Shown here one piece after another: positions 35,120-43,706 of a DNA stretch of 64,000 nucleotides; position 1 is the stretch's first letter; each line of letters opens with the position of its first letter. The position numbers were made by a program, and so were the translations under genes. This DNA is from Kribbella catacumbae DSM 19601 (GTDB taxonomy: Bacteria; Actinomycetota; Actinomycetes; Propionibacteriales; Kribbellaceae): positions 81,418-145,417 of the forward strand of contig NZ_AQUZ01000020.1 in assembly GCF_000372465.1 (NCBI RefSeq), read 5' to 3'. The notes below the pieces were generated by a model that saw nothing but the letters and a program-made list of their open reading frames with translations, was not told where the DNA came from and did not search any database.

Positions 35120-35992
35120 ATGCGGTTCGTGACGATTGAGCATGCCGGGCGGGAGCGGCCCGGCATACTGGACGGCGAGGACGTCGTCCTGCTGGACGCG
35201 GCTGACCTGGTCTCGGTGATCGAGGCCGGTCCGGCCGCGCTGGTTGCCGTGCGCAACGAGATTGCCGATGGCGAACGGTTGCCTCATGCATCGGTCCGGT
35301 TGTGCGCACCGCTGCGGCGGTTCCGCCGGGACGTGTTGTGCACCGGCTGGAACTACTGGGACCACTTCGAGGAGAGCAAGGGCAAGCGCGACGGCCAGGA
35401 CGTCGACCGGCCCGAGCACCCGACCTTCTTCACCAAGGGCCCGGACGTCGTGATCGGCCCGTACGACGAGATCGCGTACGACCCGGCGATCTCGGCCAAA
35501 TGGGACTACGAGGCCGAACTGGCGCTGGTGATCGGCAAGACCGGGCGCAGTATCCCGGTCGCCGACGCGCTGGATCACGTCTGGGGTTACACGCTGGCCA
35601 ACGACGTGTCACAGCGCGACCTGCAGCGTCAGCACGGAGGCCAATGGCTCAAGGGCAAGAGCATCGACCAGACGATGCCGCTCGGCCCGTGGATCGTGAC
35701 TGCCGACGAGCTCGGAGATCCGCAGGACGTGCACCTGCAGTGCCTGCTGAACGGTGTGGTGATGCAGGACGCCTCGACCAAGCAGATGGCGTACGACGTG
35801 GCGACACTGATCAGTGAGCTGTCGTTCGGGATGACCCTGCGCCCTGGCGATCTGCTGCTGACCGGGACGCCGGCCGGTATCGGCAACGCGCGAGAGCCGC
35901 AGGTGTTCCTGACCGAAGGCGACGAGGTGGTGACCCGGGCCGACAAGCTCGGCGAGCTGCGCAACGTGCTGGTCCGCCGGGAGCTCGCATGA
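35120..35992 (+). CDS. Fumarylacetoacetate hydrolase (FAH) family protein
   Basis: A 290-residue enzyme of the FAH superfamily, which includes hydratases, decarboxylases and acylpyruvases of ring-cleavage products. LCTGWNYWDHFEE and the acidic metal motif KWDYEAELALVIGK are conserved, as are GYTLANDVSQRDLQ and the C-terminal LRPGDLLLTGTPAGIG. ATG 35120 is the family-typical start; ATG 35063 would add 19 residues. A 117-bp gap separates it from the RidA gene. Its stop overlaps the GntR start by 4 bp. Confidence 0.9.
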   Translation: MRFVTIEHAGRERPGILDGEDVVLLDAADLVSVIEAGPAALVAVRNEIADGERLPHASVRLCAPLRRFRRDVLCTGWNYWDHFEESKGKRDGQDVDRPEHPTFFTKGPDVVIGPYDEIAYDPAISAKWDYEAELALVIGKTGRSIPVADALDHVWGYTLANDVSQRDLQRQHGGQWLKGKSIDQTMPLGPWIVTADELGDPQDVHLQCLLNGVVMQDASTKQMAYDVATLISELSFGMTLRPGDLLLTGTPAGIGNAREPQVFLTEGDEVVTRADKLGELRNVLVRRELA

Positions 35993-36699
35993 GCAGCCGG
36001 TTGGCGCTGCTGCCCGGTGGCGGACGTGGCGGCCGCCGTACGTTGGCGGAGACGGCCGCTGCCGAGCTACATCAACTCATCCTGTCCGGCGAGCTGCCCA
36101 GCGGTACTCCGCTCCGGTTGGTCGAGCTGGCCAACCGGCTCGACATGAGCCAGATGCCTGTGCGGGAAGGCCTTCGCCGGCTGGAGGCGCTCGGACTGGT
36201 CGACATCATCCCGCACAAGGGCGCCTGGGTGCGGGAGCTGTCGCTGGCGGATCTCCATGACACCCATGAGACGCGGCTAGCCCTGGAGAGCCTCGCAGTA
36301 CGGGCTGCTGCTGAGCACTTCAGCGAGGCGGATGCCGAGAAGGCCCGGACGGCGTTGGCCGAGCTGTTGCAGCTCTCGCGGTCCGAGGACTCCATCGGCG
36401 CTCGCCAGGCGCATGCGGACTTCCACTTCGCCCTGTACCGGGCGGGTGGGTCGCAGTGGCTTGCACGGGCTATCGAGCCGGTCTGGCAGAACAGTGAGCG
36501 CTACCGGTTCGGTAGCCGGCAGACAGCGTTCCAGCTCGAGCGGAACAGGCAGGAGCACCAGGCGATCCTGGATGCCTGTATCGCCCGTGACGCCGAGGCT
36601 GCCGAGCAGGCACTCCGCAACCACCTGGCTGGCGCAGTACAGCGGATCACCGAGACGATGACCTCGAAGCAGAACTCCCAGCGCGAGGGGACGTCATGA
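35989..36699 (+). CDS. GntR-family regulator, FCD type (first copy)
   Basis: A 236-residue FadR/FCD regulator. The winged helix (LPSGTPLRLVELANRLDMSQMPVREGLRRLEALGLVDIIPHKGAWV) is followed by an all-helical ligand-binding domain with metal-type residues in DFHFALYRAGGSQWL. It is embedded in the catabolic operon and has a close paralogue at 41496. It likely responds to the pathway substrate or an intermediate and binds the dyads at 30862 and 40369. Confidence 0.9.
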   Translation: MSSRLALLPGGGRGGRRTLAETAAAELHQLILSGELPSGTPLRLVELANRLDMSQMPVREGLRRLEALGLVDIIPHKGAWVRELSLADLHDTHETRLALESLAVRAAAEHFSEADAEKARTALAELLQLSRSEDSIGARQAHADFHFALYRAGGSQWLARAIEPVWQNSERYRFGSRQTAFQLERNRQEHQAILDACIARDAEAAEQALRNHLAGAVQRITETMTSKQNSQREGTS

Positions 36700-37430
36700 A
36701 GGTGAGCTTCGACGCGACCGGCGAGGTCGTGGTCATCACAGGTGGAGCGCACGGCATCGGTGCGGCACTGGCCGCCTCAGTAGCCGGCTGCGGCGGTACT
36801 GCGGTCGTCTTCGACATCTCCCGCGGCCTTGGCCTTGCCGGAGTCGAGTACGTGGAAGTGGACGTCTCGGACCGGGAGGCCGTACTCAAGGCTGTCAGCG
36901 CTGTGATCGAGCGGCACGGCCGGATCGACGGGCTGGTCGCCGGCGCCGCAGTACAGCCGCGTGCGGCCGTGGTCGACACGGATCCCGAGCAGTGGACCCG
37001 GACGCTCACTGTGAACCTCGACGGCGTCGTCTGGGTCTGTCAGGCGGTCGTGCCGCACATGATCGACCGTCGTAGCGGGTCGGTGATCGTCTTCACCTCT
37101 GGGATGGCCGGCACCGGGTTCCCGGGCGCCGCGGCGTACGCGTCGAGCAAGGCGGCGCTGGGAGCCTTCGCGCGGACCCTGGCCGCCGAGGTGGCCGAGC
37201 ACCGGGTCCGGGTGAACGTGATCGCGCCGGGGGTGATCGACACCGAGCAGTTCCGCTCTGCGAACATCGGCAAGGACCTCGACCACTGGCGGGACACCCT
37301 GGGGATCGGCGATCCCGAGGACGTGGTCGGCCCGTTGCTCTTCCTGTTGTCCGACGCGGCGGCGATGACCGGCTCGCAGCTGACCCGCGAGCGGGCCTTC
37401 GCCCGGCTAGACACCTTCAAGGAGTCCTGA
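36696..37430 (+). CDS. Short-chain dehydrogenase/reductase
   Basis: A 244-residue SDR. The nucleotide site is VITGGAHGIGAALA. The catalytic serine is in VFTSGMAG, and Tyr/Lys are in AAYASSKAALGAF. The dihydrodiol-dehydrogenase-like look (acidic residue in VFDISRG after beta-2) suggests NAD+ use. The last residues (TRERAFARLDTF) differ from the usual C-terminus. Starts with a 4-bp overlap with the regulator gene. Confidence 0.88.
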   Translation: MKVSFDATGEVVVITGGAHGIGAALAASVAGCGGTAVVFDISRGLGLAGVEYVEVDVSDREAVLKAVSAVIERHGRIDGLVAGAAVQPRAAVVDTDPEQWTRTLTVNLDGVVWVCQAVVPHMIDRRSGSVIVFTSGMAGTGFPGAAAYASSKAALGAFARTLAAEVAEHRVRVNVIAPGVIDTEQFRSANIGKDLDHWRDTLGIGDPEDVVGPLLFLLSDAAAMTGSQLTRERAFARLDTFKES

Positions 37431-37432
37431 GA

Positions 37433-39040
37433 GTGCCCTCCGACCAGTGTCTCCAGTCCCTAGCGGGGCAACTCCCCGTGGCCGTCGTCGGCGCCGGACC
37501 GATCGGCCTGACCACGGCCCTCGGCCTGGCGCACTACGGCGTACCGTTCGTGTTGCTCGAGGAGGATGCGGTGCTCTCCTCGGACACCAAGGCCGGTACG
37601 ACGCTGACCCGGACGCTGGAGATCTGGAACCGGTACGGCGCTGTGGAGGGCATCCTCGCGGCCGCGCTGCGGATCGACGAGATCGGCGACATCGACCGGG
37701 CCACCAACACGCCGCGCGCCTCGGTGCAGCTGGCCGAGCTGGTCAACGACACCCAGTTCCCGTTCGTGATCAACCTGCCGCAGCAGCAGATGGAGCCGAT
37801 CCTGGCCGCGGCGCTGGAGCGCTCGGGCGGCTCGGTACTGACCGAGCACCGGCTGGAGTCCTTCGAGGTGCTCGACGACCGGGTCGTGCTGACCGTGTCG
37901 ACGCCGGCCGGGGAGCAGCGGATCGAGGCCTCGCACCTGCTCGCCTGCGACGGCGGACGGAGCAAGGTGCGCGACGCGCTCGGTGCGACGGTCTCGGGGG
38001 AGACCCTGCCCGAGCGGTACATGCTGATCGACGTGGTGGTCGACCTCGACGTCTCGAACGCCCGCGACTACCCGTACCTGGCCTACTTCTCCGACCGGTC
38101 CGAGTGGATGGTGCTGATCCGCCAGCCCAACTGCTGGCGGTTCCTCTTCCCGCTGGCGGCCGGTGCGGACAAGCCCAGCGAGGAAGACATGCTGGTGAAG
38201 GTCAAGCAGTTCATCGGCGAGGTGGACCGGATCGAGCTGCTCGGCTCGGTCGTCTACAACGTGCACCACCGGGTGGCCGACCACTGGTCTGCCGAGCGCA
38301 AGGTGTTCCTGATGGGCGACGCGGCACACCTGATCACGCCGATGTGGGCACTGGGCCTCAACACGGGCGCACTGGACGCTTCCAACCTGCCGTGGCGACT
38401 TGCCTGGGTACTGCGCGGCTGGGCCGAGCCGTCGCTGCTCGATGGCTACGAGCAGGAGCAGCGGCCTGTCGCGATCAACGGGTCGGGCGAGATGGCTGAG
38501 GCGGCTCGCAAGTATATGTCCCACCAGCGAGGGGCCGTGACGGCTGCCGGGAGCGACTGGGCGACGGCGTACACGCGGACGCTGCTCGGCGTACGGCTGG
38601 ATGTGGATGGGGAAGGCGACTGGTCGATGGTGATGACCAGTGCCGAGCCGCCTGCCGTCCGTGCTGGTGACAGGGCTCCCGACCTCGCCCTGCAGGGTCC
38701 CCGCGGCCGGGAGACGATCCATGGGCTGTGTCGCGAGTCCTTCGTGGCGCTGTACTTCACCGACGTACGGCGTCGGCCGTCGGTGCCGGTCAACGACTCT
38801 CCCGCCTTGCAGCACTATGCGGTGTCGCGGTGGGACGCACCGCTGGACTCTGGGCTTCGCGACCGCTCCCTGTTCGATCCGGGCAGCATCGCGACCAGCC
38901 GGTACGGCGTACCGGCTGACACCGTCGTACTGGTTCGGCCGGATGGGCATATCGCTGCAGTGGCTCCTATGGCGGCTGGGGTTGCCGAGGAGCTCTACCT
39001 GGGGATCACTGGGCGGCCTGTGCCACGGGAGGGCGTCTGA
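37433..39040 (+). CDS. FAD-dependent aromatic monooxygenase (PheA/TfdB type)
   Basis: A 535-residue class A flavoprotein hydroxylase. The ADP-binding GAGPIGLTTALGLAHYG is at the N-terminus, LLACDGGRSKVRDALG is the DG-type motif, and LMGDAAHLITPMWALGLNTGALDA is the GD motif binding the ribityl chain. The C-terminal 130 residues look like the thioredoxin-fold domain of phenol hydroxylases (GDRAPDLALQGPRGRETIHG). It probably hydroxylates the aromatic substrate imported by the upstream transporter. GTG start, 2 bp after the SDR stop. Confidence 0.9.
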   Translation: MPSDQCLQSLAGQLPVAVVGAGPIGLTTALGLAHYGVPFVLLEEDAVLSSDTKAGTTLTRTLEIWNRYGAVEGILAAALRIDEIGDIDRATNTPRASVQLAELVNDTQFPFVINLPQQQMEPILAAALERSGGSVLTEHRLESFEVLDDRVVLTVSTPAGEQRIEASHLLACDGGRSKVRDALGATVSGETLPERYMLIDVVVDLDVSNARDYPYLAYFSDRSEWMVLIRQPNCWRFLFPLAAGADKPSEEDMLVKVKQFIGEVDRIELLGSVVYNVHHRVADHWSAERKVFLMGDAAHLITPMWALGLNTGALDASNLPWRLAWVLRGWAEPSLLDGYEQEQRPVAINGSGEMAEAARKYMSHQRGAVTAAGSDWATAYTRTLLGVRLDVDGEGDWSMVMTSAEPPAVRAGDRAPDLALQGPRGRETIHGLCRESFVALYFTDVRRRPSVPVNDSPALQHYAVSRWDAPLDSGLRDRSLFDPGSIATSRYGVPADTVVLVRPDGHIAAVAPMAAGVAEELYLGITGRPVPREGV

Positions 39041-39432
39041 TGAGCTCCTTCGACGAGCAGTTGAGCGAGGTGCTGCTGCAGACGGACGACCTGGACTGGG
39101 TCGAGAAGTCGCTGGCCGGGTTGTCGCACAAGATGCTCTGGCGAGACCCGGCTTCGGAGGCTTCTATCGCGCTGGTGCGCTTTGAGAAGGGCTCCGGGAT
39201 TCCGGAGGCGCACCAGCACGCGTCTAACCAGTTCATGTTCTGCCTGTCCGGCCGGTACGTGTACCTGCCGACTGGGACGACTCTGACCAAGGGCAGCTTC
39301 TACTGGAACCCCAAGGGCGTAGCGCACGGGCCGACGATGGCAGAGGAGACCTCTGTCCTGCTCGAGGTGTACGACGGGCCGCACTACCCGGTGCGACCGT
39401 CCTTCTACGACAACGACGAGGACGCCCGCTGA
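39040..39432 (+). CDS. Single-domain cupin, possible ring-cleavage dioxygenase
   Basis: A 130-residue cupin. Motif 1 is PEAHQHASNQFMFCLSGRY (two His, with Gln where Glu is usual) and motif 2 is NPKGVAHGP. The metal site therefore keeps three His. Some such cupins are extradiol-type or dihydroxyacetophenone dioxygenases; others are only binding domains. It follows directly after the hydroxylase gene, where a ring-cleavage enzyme would be expected, but this is inference. Confidence 0.75.
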   Translation: MSSFDEQLSEVLLQTDDLDWVEKSLAGLSHKMLWRDPASEASIALVRFEKGSGIPEAHQHASNQFMFCLSGRYVYLPTGTTLTKGSFYWNPKGVAHGPTMAEETSVLLEVYDGPHYPVRPSFYDNDEDAR

Positions 39433-39433
39433 C

Positions 39434-40345
39434 ATGGCCGGCTGGGACGTCCACACTCACCTGATACCGCCGACTGTGCTCGCGGCGGCTGGTCAGCGTG
39501 CCTTCGGGCTGGCTGTCGAGGACGGCTTCCTGCAGGTCGACGGCCAGCGGCTGCCGTTGAAGCGCCTCGCTGACCCCGCTGCGCTGCTGCGGTGGATCGA
39601 TGAGCAGTCGTTGGACGGCGCCGTCGTCTCCGTGCCGCCGGCACTGTTCCGCTACGACCAAGGCGTCGAGTGGGCAGCACTGGTCAACCAGGGACTCCGG
39701 GAGTTGGCCACACCGCAGCTACGCGTGCTTGGACAGCTTCCACTGCATGACGCCTCTGCTGCATCGGTTGCTTCAGCACTGGCAGCTGAGGGCGTCTTCA
39801 GTGGCTTCGCCCTCGGTACTGCGGGCTACGCCGGGCTGGACGCGGTCTGGCAGGTTCTCCACGAGTTGGAGGCCTTCACCTTGATTCACCCGAGCCACAG
39901 CCACGACGAGCGGCTCGACAGGTACTACCTGTCGAACCTGCTGGGGAACCCTTATGAAACAGGGCTCGCCGTGGCGGAGTTGGTCTTCGGGGATGTGCTC
40001 GGTCGTTTCCCTGGCATCAGGTTCTGCCTGTGCCACGGCGGCGGCGTCACGGCTGCTCTTGCCGGGCGCTGGCAGCGGGGGATCGACACCGCACGACCAG
40101 GAATCGAACCACTCCCGCTGTCCGTGGCTGAGGCCCTGCAGCGGTTCTATGTGGACGACCTGGTGCACGACGACGCGGTACGGACGTTGCTGGGGGCGAC
40201 CTTCGGGATGGATCGGGTGCTGGCCGGGAGTGACTGGCCGTTCCCGATGGGCAGCGATCAGGTGGACCGAGGCCGGGCAGCAGCTCGATCAACGGTGTGC
40301 GAACAGCTCACCCGGCCGTTGAAGAAGGGGGTCGTTTCAGCGTGA
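39434..40345 (+). CDS. Amidohydrolase-2 family (ACMS decarboxylase-like)
   Basis: A 303-residue metal-dependent enzyme of the PF04909-type amidohydrolases, which includes aminocarboxymuconate-semialdehyde and resorcylate decarboxylases. The first metal motif is WDVHTHLIPP. HPSHSHDERLDRYYLSNLLGNPYETGLAVAELV and CLCHGGGVTAALAGRW match the family core. The last Asp is in LAGSDWPFPMG. The gene is the last of the tightly packed block before the second operator. Confidence 0.87.
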   Translation: MAGWDVHTHLIPPTVLAAAGQRAFGLAVEDGFLQVDGQRLPLKRLADPAALLRWIDEQSLDGAVVSVPPALFRYDQGVEWAALVNQGLRELATPQLRVLGQLPLHDASAASVASALAAEGVFSGFALGTAGYAGLDAVWQVLHELEAFTLIHPSHSHDERLDRYYLSNLLGNPYETGLAVAELVFGDVLGRFPGIRFCLCHGGGVTAALAGRWQRGIDTARPGIEPLPLSVAEALQRFYVDDLVHDDAVRTLLGATFGMDRVLAGSDWPFPMGSDQVDRGRAAARSTVCEQLTRPLKKGVVSA

Positions 40346-40368
40346 GAAGGCCTTTTCCGCAGGACCGA

Positions 40369-40389
40369 GATGTGATCAGATATCAAATC
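40369..40389. promoter_or_regulatory. Second GntR-type operator
   Basis: Arms GATGTGAT (40369-40376) and ATCAAATC (40382-40389) are inverted with one mismatch and a 5-bp spacer, the same layout as the dyad at 30862. The reverse complement matches that site at most positions. It lies 33 bp upstream of the MDR gene. Confidence 0.7.
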
Positions 40390-40421
40390 CAGGTGGACAC
40401 GGGGATGAGTGGGGTGGCTGG

Positions 40422-41375
40422 ATGAGAGGCTTGGTGCTGCGCTGCTACGGGCCCGGCCAGCAACTGAAGGTCGAGGAGGTCGAGCTGGTCGCCGGGGAGG
40501 GCGAGACGCTGGTGCAGATGCAGTACGCATCCGTCACGCAGCTCGATCGGACAGTGCTCGCCGGCAAGCTGGCACAGCAACTACAGCCGCCGTTCGTGCC
40601 GGGGTCCGAGGGCGCCGGAGTAGTAGTCAGCTCGGCCGTCTACGAGGCCGGTACGCCGGTAGTGGTCCGCGGCGGGGGAGTTGGGGTCTCCCGGCCTGGC
40701 ACGTGGGGGCAGCTGGCCGCAGTACCGGATGCGTCGCTGCATCTGCTGCCTGCTGGCTTGGAACCGGCTGCTGCCGTGGCGATGCTGGCTGCCGCCTTGA
40801 CCGCTCACACCGCAGTACGGCGGGTCGGTCAGATCGTGCAGAACGAGACAGTCGTCATCACCGGGGCCACCGGGTTGGTCGGCCGGCTGTGCGCTGCAGT
40901 GGCGCGGGCGGCTGGGGCGATGAAGGTGATCGGGCTGGCTCGTAATGACGAGTCCGTCCAGCTGCTGGACGGACTGGTGGACCAGATCGTGCGAGTAGAC
41001 GAGCTGGGACAGGTTGGCCGGGAGCTGCCTTGGTGCAACGCGGCGATCGACACTGTCGGCGGCCCGGTCACCAGTGGGGTGATGAGCCACATCACCCCCG
41101 GCGGACGGCTCGTGGCGCTCGGCTACACGGCCGGGGAGTTCGCCACCCTCGACCTGCATCAGCTGATCGGCCGGGACCTGCGGGTGCTGCCGGTGAACAT
41201 GCAGCGGACGACGATCGAGCCGGGAACGGTCACTCAGGTACTGACCGACATCGCGCCTTCGCAGGTACGGCCGGACGTCGAGCTGGTGGCGGCGCCGCTC
41301 GTGGAGGACGCCCTGGATCTACTGGCCGGCGCACCCACGGACAGGCGAGTGCTGCTCGACCTGGGTCGCTTCTGA
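40422..41375 (+). CDS. MDR-family NADPH:quinone oxidoreductase-like
   Basis: A 317-residue medium-chain dehydrogenase without the catalytic-zinc ligand pattern. The substrate-domain motif is VPGSEGAGVV and the nucleotide loop is VVITGATGLVGRLCAAVARAAGA. SGVMSHITPGGRLVALGYTAG is typical of quinone/enoyl reductases. It has its own operator, so it may be transcribed separately from the upstream block. A strong hairpin follows its stop codon. Confidence 0.85.
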   Translation: MRGLVLRCYGPGQQLKVEEVELVAGEGETLVQMQYASVTQLDRTVLAGKLAQQLQPPFVPGSEGAGVVVSSAVYEAGTPVVVRGGGVGVSRPGTWGQLAAVPDASLHLLPAGLEPAAAVAMLAAALTAHTAVRRVGQIVQNETVVITGATGLVGRLCAAVARAAGAMKVIGLARNDESVQLLDGLVDQIVRVDELGQVGRELPWCNAAIDTVGGPVTSGVMSHITPGGRLVALGYTAGEFATLDLHQLIGRDLRVLPVNMQRTTIEPGTVTQVLTDIAPSQVRPDVELVAAPLVEDALDLLAGAPTDRRVLLDLGRF

Positions 41376-41392
41376 AGACCATCTGATGACAT

Positions 41393-41438
41393 GGCCGTGG
41401 GCAATCTGTGGAAGATGCCCCGCAGATCGCCCACGGCC
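41393..41438 (+). terminator. Strong hairpin between the MDR gene and the second gntR
   Basis: GGCCGTGGGCAATCTG (41393-41408) pairs with CAGATCGCCCACGGCC (41423-41438) at 15 of 16 positions, with a 14-nt loop. It lies 17 bp after the MDR stop. There is no T-run, which is common for actinobacterial terminators. Confidence 0.6.
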
Positions 41439-41495
41439 AGCTACGGTTGCCTCCCAGATGTGCGTGCAGTGGAGGAGAGAGGTAGCCGACACCCC

Positions 41496-42188
41496 ATGAC
41501 CCGACGACTCGAGCTCACACCCGGGGGACCGAGCGGCCGGCGCACACTCGCAGAGGAAGCCGCTGCTGAGTTGCACGAGCTGATCCTGTCCGGTGAGCTC
41601 CCGAGCGGTACTGCGCTGCGGCTGGAGGAGCTGGCCAAGCGGCTCGACATGAGCCAGATGCCGATCCGCGAGGGGTTGCGCCGGATGCAGGCGCTCGGGC
41701 TGGTGGAGATCGTGCCGCACAAGGGCGCCTGGGTCCGTGAGCTGTCCATGGAGGACCTGCGCGACACCCATGAGACCCGGCTCGCGCTGGAGACCCTCGC
41801 AGTACGGGCTGCGGCGACGCGCTTCAGCGAGACCGACGCGGCGCTGGCCAGGGCGGCCCTGGCCGAGCACGTGCGGCTGTCGAAGGTGGGCGACATCATC
41901 GCGTCGCGGCAGGCGCATACGGAGTTCCACTTCGCGATCTACCGGGCGGGCGGCTCCAGGTGGTTGCCCCGGGCGATCGAGCCGGTCTGGCAGAACAGCG
42001 AGCGGTACAGGTTCGGCTCACGGCAGACCAGGGCGCGGATCGAGCAGACCCGCCGCGAGCACCAGGCGATCCTGGACGCCTGCCTGGCTCACGACGAGGC
42101 CGGCGCCGAAGCAGCCCTCCGCGAGCACCTCGAAGGCGCCATGCAGCGCATCACCGAAACGATGGCCCGCCGCTACAACAAGAGCTGA
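41496..42188 (+). CDS. GntR-family regulator, FCD type (second copy)
   Basis: A 230-residue paralogue of the regulator at 35989. The winged helix is almost the same (MSQMPIREGLRRMQALGLVEIVPHKGAWVREL), and the FCD domain shares HTEFHFAIYRAGGSRWL and EPVWQNSERYRFGSRQT. I chose ATG 41496 because the shared N-terminal layout (RRLELTPGGPSGRRTLAE) begins there; in-frame codons further upstream fall in the terminator hairpin. It probably shares operator specificity with the first copy. Confidence 0.9.
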   Translation: MTRRLELTPGGPSGRRTLAEEAAAELHELILSGELPSGTALRLEELAKRLDMSQMPIREGLRRMQALGLVEIVPHKGAWVRELSMEDLRDTHETRLALETLAVRAAATRFSETDAALARAALAEHVRLSKVGDIIASRQAHTEFHFAIYRAGGSRWLPRAIEPVWQNSERYRFGSRQTRARIEQTRREHQAILDACLAHDEAGAEAALREHLEGAMQRITETMARRYNKS

Positions 42189-42192
42189 CCTC

Positions 42193-42657
42193 TTAGTCGG
42201 CCAGGTGCGCCGGGAAGCCGCCAGTGGCGACAGGCCCCCAGCGCTCCGGGGTGATCCGGATCAGGCACTTGCCCTGGGCGCGCATCGCCTCGCGGTACTC
42301 GTCCCAGTCGGGGTGCTCGCCGGAGATCGAGCGGTAGTAGTCGACCAGGGGCTCCACTGCGTCCGGCAGGTCGATCACCTCGCCGCTGCCGTCGATCTGC
42401 ACCCACGGGCCGTTCCAGTCGTCGGAGAGCACGACCACGCTGGCCTGCGCGTCGCGCTTAACGTTGCTGCTCTTGGCCCGCTCCGGGTACGACGAGATGA
42501 CGATCCGGCCCTCGGTGTCGACCCCGCCCGACACCGGGGAGGCCTGCGGCGTACCGTCCACGCGGCGGGTGATCAGGAGCATGTGATGGCGCGGACGGAC
42601 GAACTCCAGCAGCGCGTCGGTGTCGACCTGGGTGTTGGTGGCAATCGCTCTCGGCAT
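42193..42657 (-). CDS. PPOX-class F420-dependent/FMN-binding protein
   Basis: A 154-residue split-barrel protein of the pyridoxamine-phosphate-oxidase-like F420-dependent class: LEFVRPRHHMLLITRRVDGTPQASPVSGGVDTEGRIVISSYPERAKSSNVKRD, then DWNGPWVQIDGSGEVIDLPDA. Such enzymes reduce varied substrates with F420H2 or bind flavin/heme. It converges on the second gntR gene with a 4-bp gap. Confidence 0.83.
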   Translation of the reverse strand: MPRAIATNTQVDTDALLEFVRPRHHMLLITRRVDGTPQASPVSGGVDTEGRIVISSYPERAKSSNVKRDAQASVVVLSDDWNGPWVQIDGSGEVIDLPDAVEPLVDYYRSISGEHPDWDEYREAMRAQGKCLIRITPERWGPVATGGFPAHLAD

Positions 42658-42710
42658 GGCTCTACCTTCTCAGATTCCAGCGCTGGAGGATTGGGCTCGG
42701 AGTACCTGGA

Positions 42711-43088
42711 TCAGGGCATCGCGGTTTCGTGCACGCTGAGCCAGCGCGCGCCGTACCGGGCGGTGGGTTCGGCGACCAGTACTGCGGTGCTGCGCCGCGA
42801 CGAGCCGATCGAGTGCACCTCGAGGAACCGGCAGACTGCGACCTCGGCGGTCCGGATCGTCACCTCGAACTCCTCGATCCCGATCTTCAGCCCCGGTACT
42901 GCGTTCCGCGAGCCGGCCAGCGCGTCCATCAAGGCCGGCCGGGCGAGGCTTTCGCCGTCGATGGTGACGAGGGTGAACTCCGGCTGATGGGCGATCCGGA
43001 GCGCATCGAGCAACGCGGGCTCAGCCTCGCTGCCCAGCCAGCGGGCGAGGTCGTGGTGGTGCTGCTCGACTTCGGCCAGAAGGTTCAT
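42711..43088 (-). CDS. SnoaL/NTF2-like small conserved protein
   Basis: A 125-residue protein (MNLLAEVEQHHHDLARWLGSE...) with the alpha plus beta pattern of NTF2-like (DUF4440) proteins. FVTLVTIDG-like and CRFLEVHSIGSSRRSTAVLV strands are seen, and it ends in RWLSVHETAMP. The function is unknown. The start ATG overlaps the stop of the upstream gene by 4 bp, so it is co-translated with it. Confidence 0.6.
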   Translation of the reverse strand: MNLLAEVEQHHHDLARWLGSEAEPALLDALRIAHQPEFTLVTIDGESLARPALMDALAGSRNAVPGLKIGIEEFEVTIRTAEVAVCRFLEVHSIGSSRRSTAVLVAEPTARYGARWLSVHETAMP

Positions 43089-43615
43089 GCCCGGTCCTCT
43101 CGCTGGAGATCCGCCACGGTGATCAGCTCCTCGAGACGGTCGTCGGTGAGCTGGTTGATCAGTGCTTTGAGGCGCTGCGCCTGCGGGGTCGTGGGCAGCT
43201 CGCCGGCGAGCAGGCCGGGCAGCGCGAGCTCGTACCCGCAGCGTGCCCTGGGCGAGTAGCGATGTCTGGTTCGGGCGACCGCCGAGGCGACCCGGATCGC
43301 GTGTTCGTTGCCTGGCGGCACGTTCGGGCGATCCACTTCGCGGGCGGCGAACCGGAAGCCGTTTGCCAGGTCGCACTTCGCGCACCCGAGCGGTCCGGCG
43401 CCGAGGCGCTCGCCGTACTCGTCACAGCCCAGCTGCTTGAGTGCTCCGTCGACCACTCGCCAGTCGAACTCGGCGGGATCCTGCAGGACCAGCTCGGCCA
43501 GGTCGTGCTGGTCCGTCGTCCCGAACTCGGCGTAGAGGTTGCGCCAGGCCGTGTCGATGCTCTGCTCGATCTCCCGCACGGCGTCCTGGAACCGCGGATG
43601 GTCGACTCTGCGCAC
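43085..43615 (-). CDS. Conserved hypothetical protein
   Basis: A 176-residue soluble protein I do not recognise. It starts at GTG 43615 (MRRVDHPRFQDAVREIEQSIDTAWRNL). A possible metal-binding part is LGCDEYGERLGAGPLGCAKCDLANGF with a CxxC pair, and the C-terminal third is helical. It is divergent from imuA', with the LexA box in the 91-bp interval, so SOS control of this gene is possible too. Confidence 0.6.
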   Translation of the reverse strand: MRRVDHPRFQDAVREIEQSIDTAWRNLYAEFGTTDQHDLAELVLQDPAEFDWRVVDGALKQLGCDEYGERLGAGPLGCAKCDLANGFRFAAREVDRPNVPPGNEHAIRVASAVARTRHRYSPRARCGYELALPGLLAGELPTTPQAQRLKALINQLTDDRLEELITVADLQREDRA

Positions 43616-43680
43616 GGGCCGAGTCTAGGGGGCTGTCGCGGAGGGTTGTCCACAGGTCACGGTCTTGCGATTGACATAAG

Positions 43681-43696
43681 TCGAACAGGTGTTCGA
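43681..43696. promoter_or_regulatory. LexA (SOS) box and promoter of imuA'
   Basis: TCGAACAGGTGTTCGA matches the actinobacterial LexA consensus TCGAAC-N4-GTTCGA perfectly. A consensus -35 TTGACA lies at 43671-43676, and a weak -10 GAACAT at 43695-43700 with 18-bp spacing. LexA would cover the promoter spacer and block transcription. Confidence 0.92.
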
Positions 43697-43706
43697 ACAT
43701 GGGGGT

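Noticed and set aside
37460..38950. 496-codon antisense frame in the FAD monooxygenase gene
   Set aside because: Long antisense frames are common in GC-rich DNA; the + frame has all three flavoprotein motifs.
41391..41495. Upstream extension of the second GntR protein
   Set aside because: It reads through the strong hairpin at 41393-41438, and the paralogue aligns only from 41496.
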